Source: Telopea speciosissima (lineage: Eukaryota > Streptophyta > Magnoliopsida > Proteales > Proteaceae). Taken from it: 64,000 bases of DNA. The DNA lies in contig NC_057923.1 in assembly GCF_018873765.1 (NCBI RefSeq), forward strand, positions 9,932,413 through 9,996,412. The letters are read 5' to 3'. The stretch's first letter is position 1, and every line of letters starts with the position of its first letter. Shown in pieces: positions 63,116 through 64,000 of this stretch. The notes beneath the pieces were generated by a model. It saw only the letters and a program-made list of their open reading frames with translations. It was not told where the DNA came from and ran no database searches. Position numbers and translations under genes: made by a program.

Positions 63116-64000
63116 AAATGACCTATTAAGGTGGCTGATGGGTAGGGACCATCCTCTACCCAACCTACACCAAGTGGAGATTAAATCAATCAGTCACCCA
63201 CCCACCCACCCACCCACCCGATCACCATGATCCGACTCTCTATTAGATGGCCTCATTTCATTTCACATGTAAAGATGGCGAATACTTAAAAAGAGTTAAC
63301 ATGCCTACTTGGGCTTCTTGCTAAGCAAGAAAGCTATAAGAATGGATCAGGGAATGGGGAAAAAGAGAAAGAGAGAGAACCATTGGTTGGAGAAGTCCAC
63401 CATTAGAAAATCATGGGACAAGGGAATAATAATACAAATCAAAATAGTTTCTAACATGTCCCCAAAGTTACAAGAGTGGGGTCCAATTCGAACAAACTTC
63501 CAACCCAAATGCTTTGCTAACTTATTCAATAATAGAAGTTGAAGATTGGATTCAGCTGTAAACCTATGCTTTTAATTATAAAATATAGGTTTTCCTGCTC
63601 TAAGAAGATATGCTCAGATCTTATTGAAGACCCTCATTAGTATATATGCTTACCTCATTACCCACTTCTAATATTCCTCTGTTTTGGCAACTACTCCCTC
63701 CAAATTTGAAGAGCCTTCACAAAACAGAGTAAACTTTGACAGTTTCATGGATTTTATTTTCAGATGCTTGTGTCTGGTGCCAGATAACAACATCAGTACA
63801 GTACTTATAAACAAAATAGAATATCTATATCATGTAGTTAGCCTATTGAAACCTGTTGCAGATGGGATTGGGTAACCTCACAATTATGATACTTGATAAC
63901 ATTTTATATGGTAATCAAAAGTTAAGGTTGAGGACAAGACATAAACCCACTTGCTCATTAGTTGGTCAAGAAAATTAAAATTTAATATTCCATTAAGTAC
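62881..64000. other. Intergenic, with microsatellites
   Basis: (TA)n at about 63083-63112 and (CCCA)n at about 63195-63219. No gene supported up to the window end. Confidence 0.4.

Overview
This window is nuclear DNA of a flowering plant. It has spliced genes with canonical GT...AG introns, plant-type gene families (U-box/ARM E3 ligase, AN1 stress-associated protein), a plant snRNA promoter, and a dense load of LTR, LINE, SINE, hAT-like and Tourist-like elements. Introns of 4.8 to 12.7 kb filled with transposons suggest a repeat-rich genome such as an early-diverging eudicot or magnoliid; that placement is inference only.

Three protein-coding genes and one RNA gene look intact. (1) A SAM-domain protein gene on the + strand runs from 8031 to 35400 in seven coding exons; it encodes only 325 residues over 27 kb. 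(2) A U4 spliceosomal snRNA gene lies on the - strand at about 36430-36580, with a plant Upstream Sequence Element and a TATA box at the spacing used by RNA polymerase II. (3) A SAP12-like two-AN1 zinc-finger gene lies on the - strand at 36846-37500 in two exons, just upstream of the U4 gene. (4) An intronless U-box/ARM-repeat E3 ubiquitin ligase gene lies on the + strand at 49828-51477. A broken HhH-GPD DNA glycosylase copy lies at 56589-56910.

Layout: 1-7.8 kb is intergenic, with three copies of a ~155-bp MITE, a solo LTR, a hAT-type MITE and a reversed LINE 3' end. 7.8-35.9 kb is the SAM gene. Its intron 4 holds a full-length but dead antisense Copia element, itself carrying two hAT-like insertions. 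Intron 5 holds a small non-autonomous LTR element, an inverted LTR-like pair, an RTE LINE and solo LTRs. Intron 6 holds a hAT MITE and a long foldback. 36.4-37.6 kb is the U4/AN1 cluster. 38-49 kb is repeat-rich and includes a SINE split by a TIR element and a 1.25-kb tandem duplication of LINE-derived sequence. 49.5-51.5 kb is the E3 ligase gene. 51.5-64 kb is mostly decayed repeats plus the glycosylase pseudogene.

The genes form no operon or evident pathway. The main biology is a conserved small gene stretched by nested transposons, an snRNA gene that long-ORF searches miss, and a well-preserved record of insertions with readable target-site duplications. I found no clear candidate for a wholly new system; the best leads for follow-up are the U4 locus, the two long hairpins, the in-frame 78-bp repeat, and the repeated hAT-like families.
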